The position numbers were made by a program, and so were the translations under genes. Positions 42,361 to 64,000 of a stretch of 64,000 nt of DNA are shown here, piece by piece. The notes under the pieces were generated by a model. It had not been told where the DNA came from and did not search any database. It was given only the letters and a program-made list of their open reading frames with translations. Every line of letters begins with the position of its first letter. Position 1 is the stretch's first letter. This stretch comes from Petrosia ficiformis (Eukaryota > Porifera > Demospongiae > Haplosclerida > Petrosiidae). Location: contig OX345636.1 in NCBI GenBank assembly GCA_947044365.1, positions 38,133,200 through 38,197,199 on the forward strand, given 5' to 3'.

Positions 42361-42675
42361 TGACTTGCTGTTTTTAAAATAAGACTGTATAAAATAATAT
42401 AGTTATATTTTTATGATTGCAACTTATGTAGTAAATGCACTTTCATTTTAAAATACATGCTGTATAGTAATTAAAGCTTCATATTTTATAGAAATTTCTA
42501 TTCTATATACTTGACATAATTATAGATACACTATATACTAATATATAGTATTTCAATTACTGTGATGCAGAATATTAACACTCTATATTTGATCAATAAA
42601 CTTGCTGATAACCCTATTATCATACAGGTAATGACATAGTACCTTTCTCAGATAGATTATCTTTGTCATTTTTAT

Positions 42676-43219
42676 GGTGGTACTAGGGAGTGGGCGGATG
42701 CGACTCCAATCACTTTCAAAATACAATATAATATAATATGAGTAAAATTGGATGTAATACCAACCTTCACATCTTCTAATCACCTTTATAGTGTCCTGGA
42801 ATTGATAAAACGTATATAAAATCTCTATTTTTCGAATTAACATAAGTACAAAACCACGAAAGCCACGCCCACCTTACATGTCGTGCGCGTGCATTAAGTA
42901 CAATGAAAAGTTACGAAGCCGTTTTCTGAATCTACATTTTACTTTTAAAGTTACAAGAGGCTGAAGAAAGCTGAATTCTGTAGCTTTTCAGTGAAACCAT
43001 AAAATCTACCTTTCTAGGCACTATCAAACTCCGATCCGCTTTCTCAGAGAGCAACTACCCACCCACCCACCCGTAGGGTGTTAGGCCCAATAATTAGTTA
43101 TACCCCCGGGTGGGTGTGGCTTCCAAAAGATACAGAATTGAACCAGATTGTATGCAGCAAGAAGCTGGCAAAACTAGAAACCGATTGGAGTTTCATCTAC
43201 CCCTCCCCCTAGTACAACC
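42676..43219. mobile_element. Second copy of the 34770-35344 MITE, inverted
   Basis: It starts GGTGGTACTAGGGAGTGGGC and ends with a sequence matching the other copy's left end, so the two face each other about 7.3 kb apart. Flanks are TTAT at 42672-42675 and 43220-43223. It interrupts intergenic sequence that is continuous in the A-B paralogue near 18570, which shows insertion after (or loss before) the segmental duplication. Confidence 0.75.
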
Positions 43220-43465
43220 TTATACCGTACTCAATAGTTTAAAAAAATGTGTGGGAGTGGTTTCAATTATTTAATTAACTCAGTGCTCTGCGTCGGATCC
43301 GACCTTACTTCACCAAGTTCACCTACTGCCTCACCCTCTTCTTTGTAAGCTCTTTCTCAGATTTGTCGGCCTGCCTGCAGTCCAAATTAAAGTGAGACGA
43401 TATCTTGTGAAGATGCTTATAAATAGTGCTATTGAAATGTTACTGTATCATATTTGCTTTATATG

Positions 43466-43469
<4 letters not shown>

Positions 43470-43516
<47 letters not shown>

Positions 43517-43523
43517 GCCTTAC

Positions 43524-43588
<65 letters not shown>
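43470..43588. repeat. TG then TA microsatellite pair upstream of gene C
   Basis: About 44 bases of TG repeats, then GGGGCCTTACCC, then about 60 bases of TA repeats. The B paralogue near 18930-18980 has only short versions (TGTGTG, TATATA), so both arrays expanded in this copy. Confidence 0.85.
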
Positions 43589-43591
<3 letters not shown>

Positions 43592-44184
43592 ACATACACT
43601 GCAAAAACAAAATTGTTAATAACAAATTTATTTGTTAGTACAGTTGCAAAGGAATAGTCGAAATTATAATTTAATTGGTCGTGTAGGTTGACTTCAATTA
43701 TCCTTATACTGTAGAATAACATTTTAATTAAATCATTGTGGGTTTCCAAACATACTTTGTGCATTTAATATGAAATATTAGGCATGATAAGTGACTATAA
43801 TTTGTACATATATATATTGTAATAACTATAATTAGTACATATATATTTTAATAACTATAATTAGTACATATATATTTTAATAATTATAAAGCAGCTATGG
43901 CTGTTGTTATATTAACAACTCTATTTTTGCAGTGTATATAATATATACTCACAATTACTGTGGTATACTACATCTATATAAGTACTGTGTCAAATTGTAT
44001 ACTGTAATGAATCAAAAATGTGTTCATGTCGTAGTTGAGAAATATGCAGCAATACACAAATAAAAGTATTAGAATGTATATATGGGTTTATTAATCAGAA
44101 ATCTTTTCCAGCATCAAAAATAAATAATTTATACAGTCCCAACTAACTATGTCATAATAGGTTTTATAACATTGCCATTTCTAC

Positions 44185-44311
44185 TACTATAGAAGCAGAG
44201 TAATATCATTGCATTTTCAACCTTACAACAGGTCAGGTAATAAATTGTGCTGCAACATAATTATAATAGTAATGAAATATTATTTTATTGCTACATTTGT
44301 TTTGTTTACAG
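44185..44311 (+). promoter_or_regulatory. Conserved 5' block of gene C
   Basis: It matches the block before gene B: CATTGCATTTTCAACC, then ACAACAGGTCAGGTAATA, then the acceptor TTGTTTACAG at 44302-44311. A short non-coding exon and mini-intron are inferred. The TATA-like position reads TATAGAAG. Confidence 0.35.
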
Positions 44312-44327
44312 TGATACAAGCTGGTTG

Positions 44328-47300
44328 ATGCTGAATTTCATGATGATTAAAACAAAGAATCTCTTTATACTTATCATCGCTCTTTTGAGTACATTGATGC
44401 CAAATGCAAAAGGTATAGTTATTATTCATTGTAATGATATCCTGCCACATCAATAATGTACTACTATATATGTGCCATGTATCATGACAATAGATGTTAA
44501 TAATATATAGTTATGATTGCTGATAATTCTCAAATTATTCCAGCTGCGTTGTCATTTGATATCAATAAGGCTTGTTTTGTTTGATAATTATTATGTTAAT
44601 GTTTTGTTGATCTCCACTCACATTGAAATTAAACGCTAAATTCTATGAGTAAAACTGAAAGAGGAAAGTGAAATAATGCTGGTAGTCAGTAGCCCTAGGT
44701 TTGATTCCCAGTGACTATCAGCAGTTTTTAACTTTCCTCTTTCAGCCTTATTCATTTAGTGTTTGATATTATGTTGTTCATTTATGACCTTGTTAGTGGA
44801 AACCAACCATTTGGAGGAAAATAATTTTGATTTAAAGCTTGCATTCAGTCATTTTGTACAGGAATGTAGTAACTAGGGATGACCATACATAGACATCTAA
44901 TTTCAGTACAAAATGACTGAATATCAAGCATTTAAATGCAATACATTAAGCCTTTGATAAGTATATTCCTTCAGCAGTCAACATTTACAAATACTTTCTC
45001 TTATGTTACTCATGTGGAGGAGAAAGAGGGTTATTCAGTGAATAACAAATACGATCCAACTCTTATATTTCAAAATGTTCAAAACTACAAATTAAACTGT
45101 TTTAACCCTTTAGTCTATGAAGGGACAATGAATCTTAAACTGTAGGATTAATGCCCATTGCCTCAGAACAATAATACAATTATTAAAATATATATGTACT
45201 AATTATAGTTATTAAAATATATATGTGTCAGAACAATAATACAATACCTAGTAGTATACACGTGCATCATAGGTTCCCTTAACTAATGTATATACATCAT
45301 GTTTAGTGAACAAATGTCATGTGATCGAATCTCTTGATAATATTTGTTTTCATTACTATGTATGTACCTAACTTTACTTACAGCTGCAAACAGTTCAACA
45401 CCAAGAACTACATCCTCATTGACACCTCAGTTTTTCCCAACTCTGTATTCTATATATGTGTCAGAACAATAATACAATACCTAGTAGTATACACGTGCAT
45501 CATAGGTTCCCTTAACTAATGTATATACATCATGTTTAGTGAACAAATGTCATGTGATCGAATCTCTTGATAATATTTGTTTTCATTACTATGTATGTAC
45601 CTAACTTTACTTACAGCTGCAAACAGTTCAACACCAAGAACTACATCCTCATTGACACCTCAGTTTTTCCCAACTCTGTATTCTATATATGTGTCAGAAC
45701 AATAATACAATACCTAGTAGTATACACGTGCATCATAGGTTCCCTTAACTAATGTATATACATCATGTTTAGTGAACAAATGTCATGTGATCGAATCTCT
45801 TGATAATATTTGTTTTCATTACTATGTATGTACCTAACTTTACTTACAGCTGCAAACAGTTCAACACCAAGAACTACATCCTCATTGACACCTCAGTTTT
45901 TCCCAACTCTGTATTCTACTATGTTGACTATAATGCCTTCTCCAACAATCACCTTCACTGAAAGAACTTCAGCATCTTCCTTCTCCTCCACAATATCTAC
46001 CTCTTCATTTGTAGTGACTATTTCTTCTGCATCTACCACAATAGTGTCAACAACATCATCCAATTTTTCCTCTGCAACAATGTCAACAACAGCATCTACT
46101 TCAGCCTCCACATCCATGTTAACAACAGCCTCCGCAACCCTGTCTATTTCTCCTTCCATGACAATGTCCACTTCTTCCTCCACAAGTCCAACTACTTCTA
46201 TTACAACCGTGGAAACATCATCTACTCCTCCAACACTACCTGGTAAAACAAAATTGTTATATTATTTCATGTATATATTATGTACAAGCAGGGATGGATT
46301 TAGGATGTTTAGTGGGGGGAGGGAGGAAGAGGTCAAGTTACAAATTTGAAAGAGATTATGAATAATGGTATAAAATGACTGAATATCAACCATTTAAATG
46401 CAATACATTAAGCCTTTGATAACTATATTCCTTCAGTAGTCAACATTTACAAATACTTTCTCTTATGTTACTCATGTGGAGGAGAAAGAGGGTTATTCAG
46501 TGAATAACAAATACGATCCAACAATTATATTCACCAATACGTCATTTTTTTTATAGAAAACTAACTAATTACATTTGAAGAAGAGCAACAATTTCTTTGC
46601 CTAGATATTTAGTTTAGATGTGTTCCTCTACAAAATGGCCAAATATATGTCTGTGTAGTTATAGTGAGTATTTTGATGTAACAAATGAAGTATGGTTCAA
46701 ACCATTGAAATGTATAACAACAGAGAAATATGTATTTGTTGAAATTTGAGGCTGTAAACTCACATATGGAAACGAGCATTGGTTTCCCACTTATCAAGGA
46801 AATGTTGGCTAACTCACCATAACAATATCACTTGATGAATATATAATCAACGTTTACATTGTAATGGCGTAATGAGGGAGGGGATAGGTTAATGTTCAAA
46901 ACTGCAAATTTAACTGTTTTAACCATTTAGTCTATCAAGGGACAATGAATCTTAAACTGTATATAGGATTAATGCCCATTGCCTTGAAAATGCAACCAGT
47001 TTACATTAGCTGGTGGGGAAGTAAAAATAACCAGCTTGATATTTGTTTTATGTCAGAACAATAATACGATTACCTCTAGTGTCATAGTTCCCATAACCAA
47101 TGTATATCAGGTAGTTAATGAGTAGTCAGTAACATGTGCTTACTTTACACATCATGTTCAGGGAACAAAATGTCATGTGATAATATTTGTTTTCATTACT
47201 ACCTGTATGTACTTTATTTTACAGCTGCATCTACCACAATGTCCAGTTTATCAATGATAATGTCCGCTTCATCTTCTGCAACTGTGTCAACAACAATAGC

Positions 47301-50300
47301 ATCCATTTCAGCCTCCACATCCATGTTAACAACAGCATTCACTTCAGCCTCCACATTCATGTTAACAACAGCTTTCACAAGCCTGTCTTTTTCTCTCTAC
47401 ATGACAATGTCCACTTCTTCCTTCACAATTGTACCAAGTTCTTTCTCTACCTCTATTTCAACCATGAGAACATTATCTAGTTCTTCTTCAACACTACCTG
47501 GTAAAACAAAATTGTTATATTAGTTTGTGTATATGTATTATGTACAAGCAGGAGTGGATTTAGGATGTTTAGCGGGGGGAAGGAGAAAGAGGTCAAGTTA
47601 CAAACTATAAAGAGATTTTAAATAATTATAGGAGTAGTACAAGAGTATTGTATACACTCAGCATAATTAAAATTAAATTTGTTTCAAATTTTTTGAAGGG
47701 GTCAATGGGCCCTCCTAAATCTGCTCGTGACATACATTGAAGTAACAGTATCATACACATTAATGGAATTATAAAAAAAAGAATGTAGAATGTAAAATGG
47801 CCAAGACAGGTATGACCTGCATGTGAAACCATATAATATATTAAGATAAAAGTCCTATGATGACTTGAATGGCCAAGGCAGGTATGAAATAATATAACAA
47901 CATAATAATAAAGAATAATTTTAAAAGTTTTCAATAGAAATAATGGAATATGTTGTGATGGGTAACAGGGTAACAGGCTAACAGCAGGAACAGAATTAAA
48001 CATAACCCTACATACATGTAAGTACAGCTACCTTATCTTTGCTCTTTAGTGATTCCTAATAAAATTAAAATTGTTTAATGTGATAATTTAGTGGATCAAA
48101 TGTAAACAGACTTTATTTTATTTTTTAGATGATACCGCGTCATCTGGAAGCAAAACTGGCTATGTAGTAGCTGGTGTTATTATGATTTTATCATTTATTG
48201 GAATTATATTGTTAATTGCAGTCTATATGGCCATTAAAATTATAAGGAAAAGATATCGAAAAAAATTCGCACCTCTAGTCTCCGTAGGATTTCAAAAAGA
48301 GTAAGACACTTCCTTTTCTCATATTATGAATAACTAACTTGTGTATGTTAATGAATAAAAAAAGAGACATAATTATGTATAGAGAAAATCTTGACTAGGA
48401 AGTGCATTTCATAGACAATGTCTACTACTTAGGTCTGATAAATTCAGCTGAGTGCATGCCTATTTACTAAGCAAGTTCACTAGTCCTTTTTTCGTTAGCC
48501 AATTAGTACAAATGAACACAGTTTTTTTTGTAGCATAGAGTTAACATAGGGCCTTCTATAATTACAATAATGTGCTTCTCAAAGAACCCCCTTAATGTAG
48601 CAATGTTGTGATAGGCTTATGTCACACAACTGACCCAACTAGGTTCTTCCTTGGTGGCACTGTACAGTTCTGTCTTTGGGTCAGATGGCACAGTTAATTA
48701 TGATTTTATTGTACTAATAGTATTAACTCTTTGTTAATTGGCTCTTGACGTGTATTCCCAATAGTACCAATTAGGCCCATGCTTCAAAACATATCAAACA
48801 CTCTGTACTGCTTTCCCTACACTAAAATGTATTTTTCTAACTCTAACACTAATGTCACAAAATTTATTTCTGAATATAAAATTGTAATTAGTGGCCACAG
48901 TATAATCATAATCATTACAAATTATTTTTCAGTAAAGAGAGGCTGTTTTACAGCACAAATACTTCAGTTCATGAAGAAGAAGATGTATTTGATATTGACT
49001 CTTTGGAGACCAGAACAGAAGAGGTTTGTATATAGTGATGTACTTTGAAGTCTGATTCTTGTTAGTAATAACAATGGCGAACTAATTTTCAAAAAGGAAA
49101 ACTTCCCATCGAATAATTTCGATCAAATGCTTACCTTTAATTGCTCACCAGTCTTACATTTTGTACAGAAATATTGTATCTAAGAAGCTTAATAATAGCT
49201 GTTTCTATATACCAAATGAAAGAATGGTGAAATATCTTGATAAAAATTATTTTGAGAAAAGTGTCCTTTTCAAATAAAGTAAAGGGATTGGAAACTCCAT
49301 TCACAAATTATTCTTTCTAGCTAAAAGTATTAATGCAAAGTTGCTTGATATTCATAATTAAATAGTTGAGAAATTTTGAACCAAAACTTTAAATATGCAT
49401 GCTCACAAAAAGCCTTCATGAATTTATAATGAGCTCAGATTCTACTGTAAAGATCTATTTGATAAACATACCTAAATCTATTTTAACTGATGCTCTATCC
49501 AAACATATATTACCAACATGAAACACATTCATATTTATATTACTAACTAGATAATGCTTGCATGAATTAAATCATTGTTGGGCTGAGGTAAGCCTAAGAA
49601 GACATTGTTTGAATAACCAAATTTTGACACCAAGCAAAAGCAAGAGTTCATGGGTTGGCTTTAGCTTTGCAGCTTGTTTAGCTCTGTCCCCCTCTCTTTT
49701 TTTTCTTCAATCTCTCTTCATCCATAGCTATCATAGTGACATGCACGTAGCTTTAGAAAAGGTTTCAATTTGAAATTTTTTAAAGTTTGAACATTAAGAT
49801 ATGTACAGAATACAAACATTATATATTATACTCACATTTGGAGTGCTGCATTGTGCTAGGAACACACTTCCAACTGCATAGGGATCAAGTATCACAGCCC
49901 CTCGTTTTATTATGCAATTTGGGGTTTAAGTGACCCTGCCCATGCAATCTGGTGGATTCTCTTGCTGGAAAACTGATATTGTGGGTATAGTGAGGTCATT
50001 TTGTTTGTCCCTGTTACTATCAAAAGAGGGAGAACACTGCATTTGACTTAGGCTTATGAAGCACTTGGGAACGTTTGACTCCTGGTAAGTAGGTGGCTAT
50101 ATATATGTAGTGCTCCATGTCGGAAAAGGAGCCAAGTTTGAGTACAGAAAGTGACATACAGGCCATAAGACAAGTCATAATGTATGAAATAAATTCACTT
50201 TGCAGACAATACCAGAAGAGTCTCAATATGTAACTTCTAGTCAGTTGACTTCCAAAGATCAACATGATACACCTGGAGTCTCAACTTACACTAAACTGGT

Positions 50301-50319
50301 TGAATCTACTGACATGTAA
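44328..50319 (+). CDS. Gene C: short mucin-like type I membrane protein without SRCR domains
   Basis: Exons 44328-44412 (signal peptide, core LFILIIALLS then NAKG), 45850-46242 (mucin), 47225-47500 (mucin), 48129-48300 (TM), 48933-49023 and 50206-50319 (tail, stop 50317-50319) join in frame to 376 residues. No SRCR or somatomedin-B exon lies between the signal peptide and the first mucin exon; there, sequence matching the start of a gene B intron (about 27835-27875) is joined to sequence from about 28880, so the modules were lost by deletion. The product would be a heavily O-glycosylated stalk with the same membrane helix and ITIM-like tail as gene B. It might compete with B for partners; that is conjecture. 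Confidence 0.8.
44413..45849. other. Gene C first intron
   Basis: It contains the fold-back copy at 44650-44750, sequence shared with the gene B intron at 28858-29851, and two surplus copies of the 233-bp unit with splice acceptors. No SRCR sequence is left. Confidence 0.65.
45218..45917 (+). repeat. 233-bp unit in three near-identical tandem copies
   Basis: Units 45218-45450, 45451-45683 and 45684-45917 each contain intron sequence, an acceptor (exon starts at 45384, 45617 and 45850) and the first about 70 bases of the gene C mucin exon. After the first two exon starts the frame runs into TAA 27 codons on, just past the unit border, with no donor in phase. Only the third copy continues into the full exon. 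Confidence 0.92.
45850..46242 (+). CDS. Gene C mucin exon 1
   Basis: 131 codons, phase 1 at both ends, almost entirely Ser and Thr with Pro, Ala and Met; no Cys. The acceptor is the third of three duplicates; the donor follows CTACCTG. It shares its 3' part with mucin exon 2 and with the gene B mucin exon, including the donor context CTACCTGGTAAAACAAAATT. Confidence 0.8.
47225..47500 (+). CDS. Gene C mucin exon 2
   Basis: 92 codons, phase 1 at both ends, Ser/Thr-rich, with an internal duplication (SASTSMLTTAFT then SASTFMLTTAFT). It and its upstream intron duplicate the mucin exon 1 region. It is the closest match to gene B's shortened exon 29852-30004 and shows what that exon lost. Confidence 0.8.
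48129..48300 (+). CDS. Gene C transmembrane exon
   Basis: Nearly the same as gene B's: GYVVAGVIMILSFIGIILL, then VYMA and IKIIRKRYRKK. It lacks two codons near the start (EQ). Same phases (1 in, 2 out). Confidence 0.9.
48397..48585. other. Intron segment inverted relative to gene B
   Basis: This segment matches the reverse complement of gene B bases 30945-31108, while the sequence on both sides is collinear. TTTGAGAAGCA-type sequences and their complements bound the segment. It is a local inversion in one of the two paralogues. Confidence 0.75.
48933..50319 (+). CDS. Gene C cytoplasmic tail exons
   Basis: Exons 48933-49023 and 50206-50319. Compared with B: LFYSTNTS against LFCRSTNTS (a tyrosine here), VHEEEDVFDIDS against VHEQEDVFDIGS, and SQYVTSSQ against SRYVTSSQ. 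The ITIM-like STYTKLVESTDM is unchanged. AATAAA at 50752-50757 is a candidate polyadenylation signal. Confidence 0.85.
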
Positions 50320-51540
50320 AGGTAAGAAAATAATTATGTTTGTATCCATTTTGGATAAAATGATTGTTCACACTTCCTATTTTTACAGTCTTATAAGCTC
50401 ACATTAACTGACTACTCATTTGGTATCAATCCTAAGATTTATTTGGTATAATATATAGGTGTTAAAAGTTAAAACTCATCACTCTTCCCCACCAAGCCAC
50501 CATTGCTTATAATTATACCTTTGAGTTGTATGTTTGACATTTCCCCCGATATATATATTATATTCATTGTGGAACACCCACTATGCTTGTGATGTCATGG
50601 CATCACAATAACTGATGTTTTACACATCACAGTCCTGTAAAAAAAAAAGCAAACTACACATCTAAATAGTTTAGAGTCATCTAGTGGGTCAATTTAGCTT
50701 TAGCTTAGATTAGTATAAAATGAAGAAAATTTAGTTTTCCAAATTTTATTCAATAAAAGACCTAATGTAATATATTCTTTTTTCCTTTAATATGAACAAT
50801 AATTATAATTGTGAAAAAGGTATCCCATGATTGCTTTGTTGTTACTGTAAATCGTTAGCTGACTATGTTTTGCCTGAACGCCATATGCACAAGCATAATA
50901 TTACATATATATATATATATATAATTATACATTAACCCTATCAAGTGGAATCATATAGACATGCCCCTGGAGACCATAAAAATACCACTACTTTTCTCTT
51001 TATTCACTGTTAGCTCTCCCATTTCCACTTTATTCTCTCTCTTCTCTTATTACAGATACATGCAGAGCAAGACATTCAATCTCTAATCTAACATATACCA
51101 CTAAAAGTGTATTGCTATATTACAAATAACATAGCTATACTGTTACATAAATGTATACCGCTTTTTAGCTCATGTAGTAGATTGTGAACATACAGCTGCA
51201 GATTTTATCATGTTTCTTGTTCTAGTATATTTTAAACACAAAATATTATATATATATAACTCATAAATATTATGTGTACTTGATGATTCCTCTGTCTATT
51301 TATTAGTGGAGTTTTGGTGAGATTAGCTATTGTACTCTCTTCCTACCCCAATGCCTGCATTTGAATATGAAAACTTACCTTCTGGGTTTATTTACATATC
51401 TTGTGTAACCATTTTCATTCATTAAATAATTTTCATTATAATCTCTTTTACACTAATTACCATTTTTATGTTACTCATAACTGCTTCATCCACAGAGAGT
51501 AAGATAATTAATTAAGCTAAATTTTTTACACTAATCATTA
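50320..51540. other. Gene C 3'UTR and flank
   Basis: Duplicate of the gene B flank (33105-34160) up to about 51320, with a shorter TA microsatellite near 50906. From 51320 to 51540 nothing is recognised. Confidence 0.55.
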
Positions 51541-51541
51541 C

Positions 51542-51907
51542 CTTAAATTTGCTCTGTTCACAACCCTTTTCTTGAGCTGCCAATTCAATTATATTGCTCT
51601 CCAATTCCTCTCATTTCACTTTCATGTATCAATTCCTTTATTACGTTTCTGGAGAAATTTGAGGAAGGGCATGACCTCACTCTCAATTATGCTCGGAATA
51701 TTCCCGTAAATTTTATCTTCTTAAATTATGCTAAGCATATTTTCCGCAGGCCAAGTGCACGTGGTTATTCTGGCTGGGACGAGCTGCAATATAAAATTAT
51801 CCTTACTAAGCCTGAATTTGATCACCTTAATACTTTTACTGCTTCAACCTCTTTTTTTTTGCAAGCTCTTGCTGAGATTTGTCGCCCTGCCAGCAGTCTA
51901 AAGTGAG
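51542..51907 (+). other. Open frame of about 120 codons without a start codon, ending in TGA
   Basis: The frame is free of stops from about 51542 to the TGA at 51905-51907 and contains no ATG. Its second half has a protein-like composition (HDLTLNYARNIPVNF, later GYSGWDELQYKI and ALAEICRP). No family was recognised. The last about 75 bases are shared with the regions upstream of genes B and C, where the frame is broken. It might be a degraded exon of an older gene or a retroelement piece; chance is also possible. Confidence 0.3.
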
Positions 51908-52169
51908 ACGATATCTAGATCTTGTGAAGATACTTATAGTGCTGTTGAAATGTTATTGTATCATATTTGCATTATATATATATAGTGTGTGTCAAACTGT
52001 ACTGTAATGAATCAAAAATGTGTTCATGTCCTAGTTGAGAAATATGCAGCAATATTAGAATGTATATATGGGTTTAAGAATCAGAAATCTTTTCCAAAAT
52101 CAAAAATAAATACTTTATGCAATCCCAACTAACTATGTCATAATAGGTTTTGTAACATTGCCATTTATA

Positions 52170-52296
52170 CTACTATAGAAGCAGAGTAACATCATTGCAT
52201 TTTCAACCTTACAACAGGTCAGGTAATAAAGTTTGCTGCAACATAATTATAATAGTCACGAATGAAATATTATCACTACATTTGTTTTGTTTACAG
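52170..52296 (+). promoter_or_regulatory. Conserved 5' block of gene D
   Basis: Same elements as before B and C: CATTGCATTTTCAACC, ACAACAGGTCAGGTAATA and the acceptor at 52295-52296. TATA-like position TATAGAAG. Confidence 0.35.
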
Positions 52297-52312
52297 CGAT
52301 ACAAGCTGGCTG

Positions 52313-64000
<11,688 letters not shown>

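Noticed and set aside
43392..43764. Open frames with long Cys-Val or Ile-Tyr runs
   Set aside because: They are translations of TG and TA microsatellites.
44413..45217. Hidden SRCR exons in gene C
   Set aside because: I looked for GRVEVC, WGTVCDD and DAGVQC in all frames between the signal-peptide and mucin exons and found none.
45218..45917. Three separate mucin exons or genes
   Set aside because: The first two copies have no in-phase donor and run into a stop; they are duplicated acceptor segments of one exon.

Overview
This is eukaryotic, almost certainly metazoan, DNA: very AT-rich, with short introns bounded by GT-AG, and reading frames made only of exons that continue across introns in phase. 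The content (long arrays of scavenger receptor cysteine-rich, SRCR, domains on single-pass receptors, plus an adhesion-type GPCR remnant) suggests an early-branching animal, most likely a demosponge of the Amphimedon type. The taxon is inferred; no marker in the window fixes it.

The + strand carries a tandem cluster of four related single-pass receptor genes, called A to D here. Gene A (920-17903; its 5' end is outside the window or lost) encodes 17 SRCR domains, a serine-rich mucin-like segment of about 396 residues, two fibronectin type III (FN3) domains, a transmembrane helix and a Tyr-rich tail. Fifteen of its SRCR domains are three tandem copies of one five-domain block; each copy has exactly 1,641 coding bases. 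Gene B (19377-33104) encodes a signal peptide, 8 SRCR domains, one or two somatomedin-B-like modules, a short mucin segment, a transmembrane helix and an ITIM-like tail. Gene C (44328-50319) has the same start and end as B but no SRCR domain: signal peptide, two mucin exons, transmembrane helix and tail. Gene D (52313 to beyond the right edge) has a signal peptide, 8 SRCR domains and FN3 domains, and continues past base 64000.

The genes share signal-peptide exons, SRCR order and splice phase (phase 1 throughout the ectodomain), but they mix membrane-proximal modules: FN3 in A and D, somatomedin-B in B, mucin in A, B and C. Each SRCR domain is split by an intron at the same glycine, and in many domain pairs the second half of one domain is fused in one exon with the first half of the next. 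Skipping such a 324-base exon would delete one domain equivalent and leave a hybrid domain in frame. Together this looks like a young, fast-evolving family of recognition receptors; an immune or self-recognition role is an inference from domain content and tail motifs.

Between B and C (33.1-44.3 kb) lies a rearranged zone: several small inverted-repeat DNA elements, a minus-strand adhesion-GPCR 3' half (TM5-TM7 plus tail, with a frameshift in TM6), an LTR and gag fragment, and an orphan copy of gene A's three tail exons followed by a copy of the A-B intergenic region that supplies the start of gene C. Gene C's 3' half is a second segmental copy of gene B's 3' half. Local rearrangements between the copies are visible: a 233-bp triplication carrying a splice acceptor, a roughly 165-bp inversion, and exon-removing deletions.
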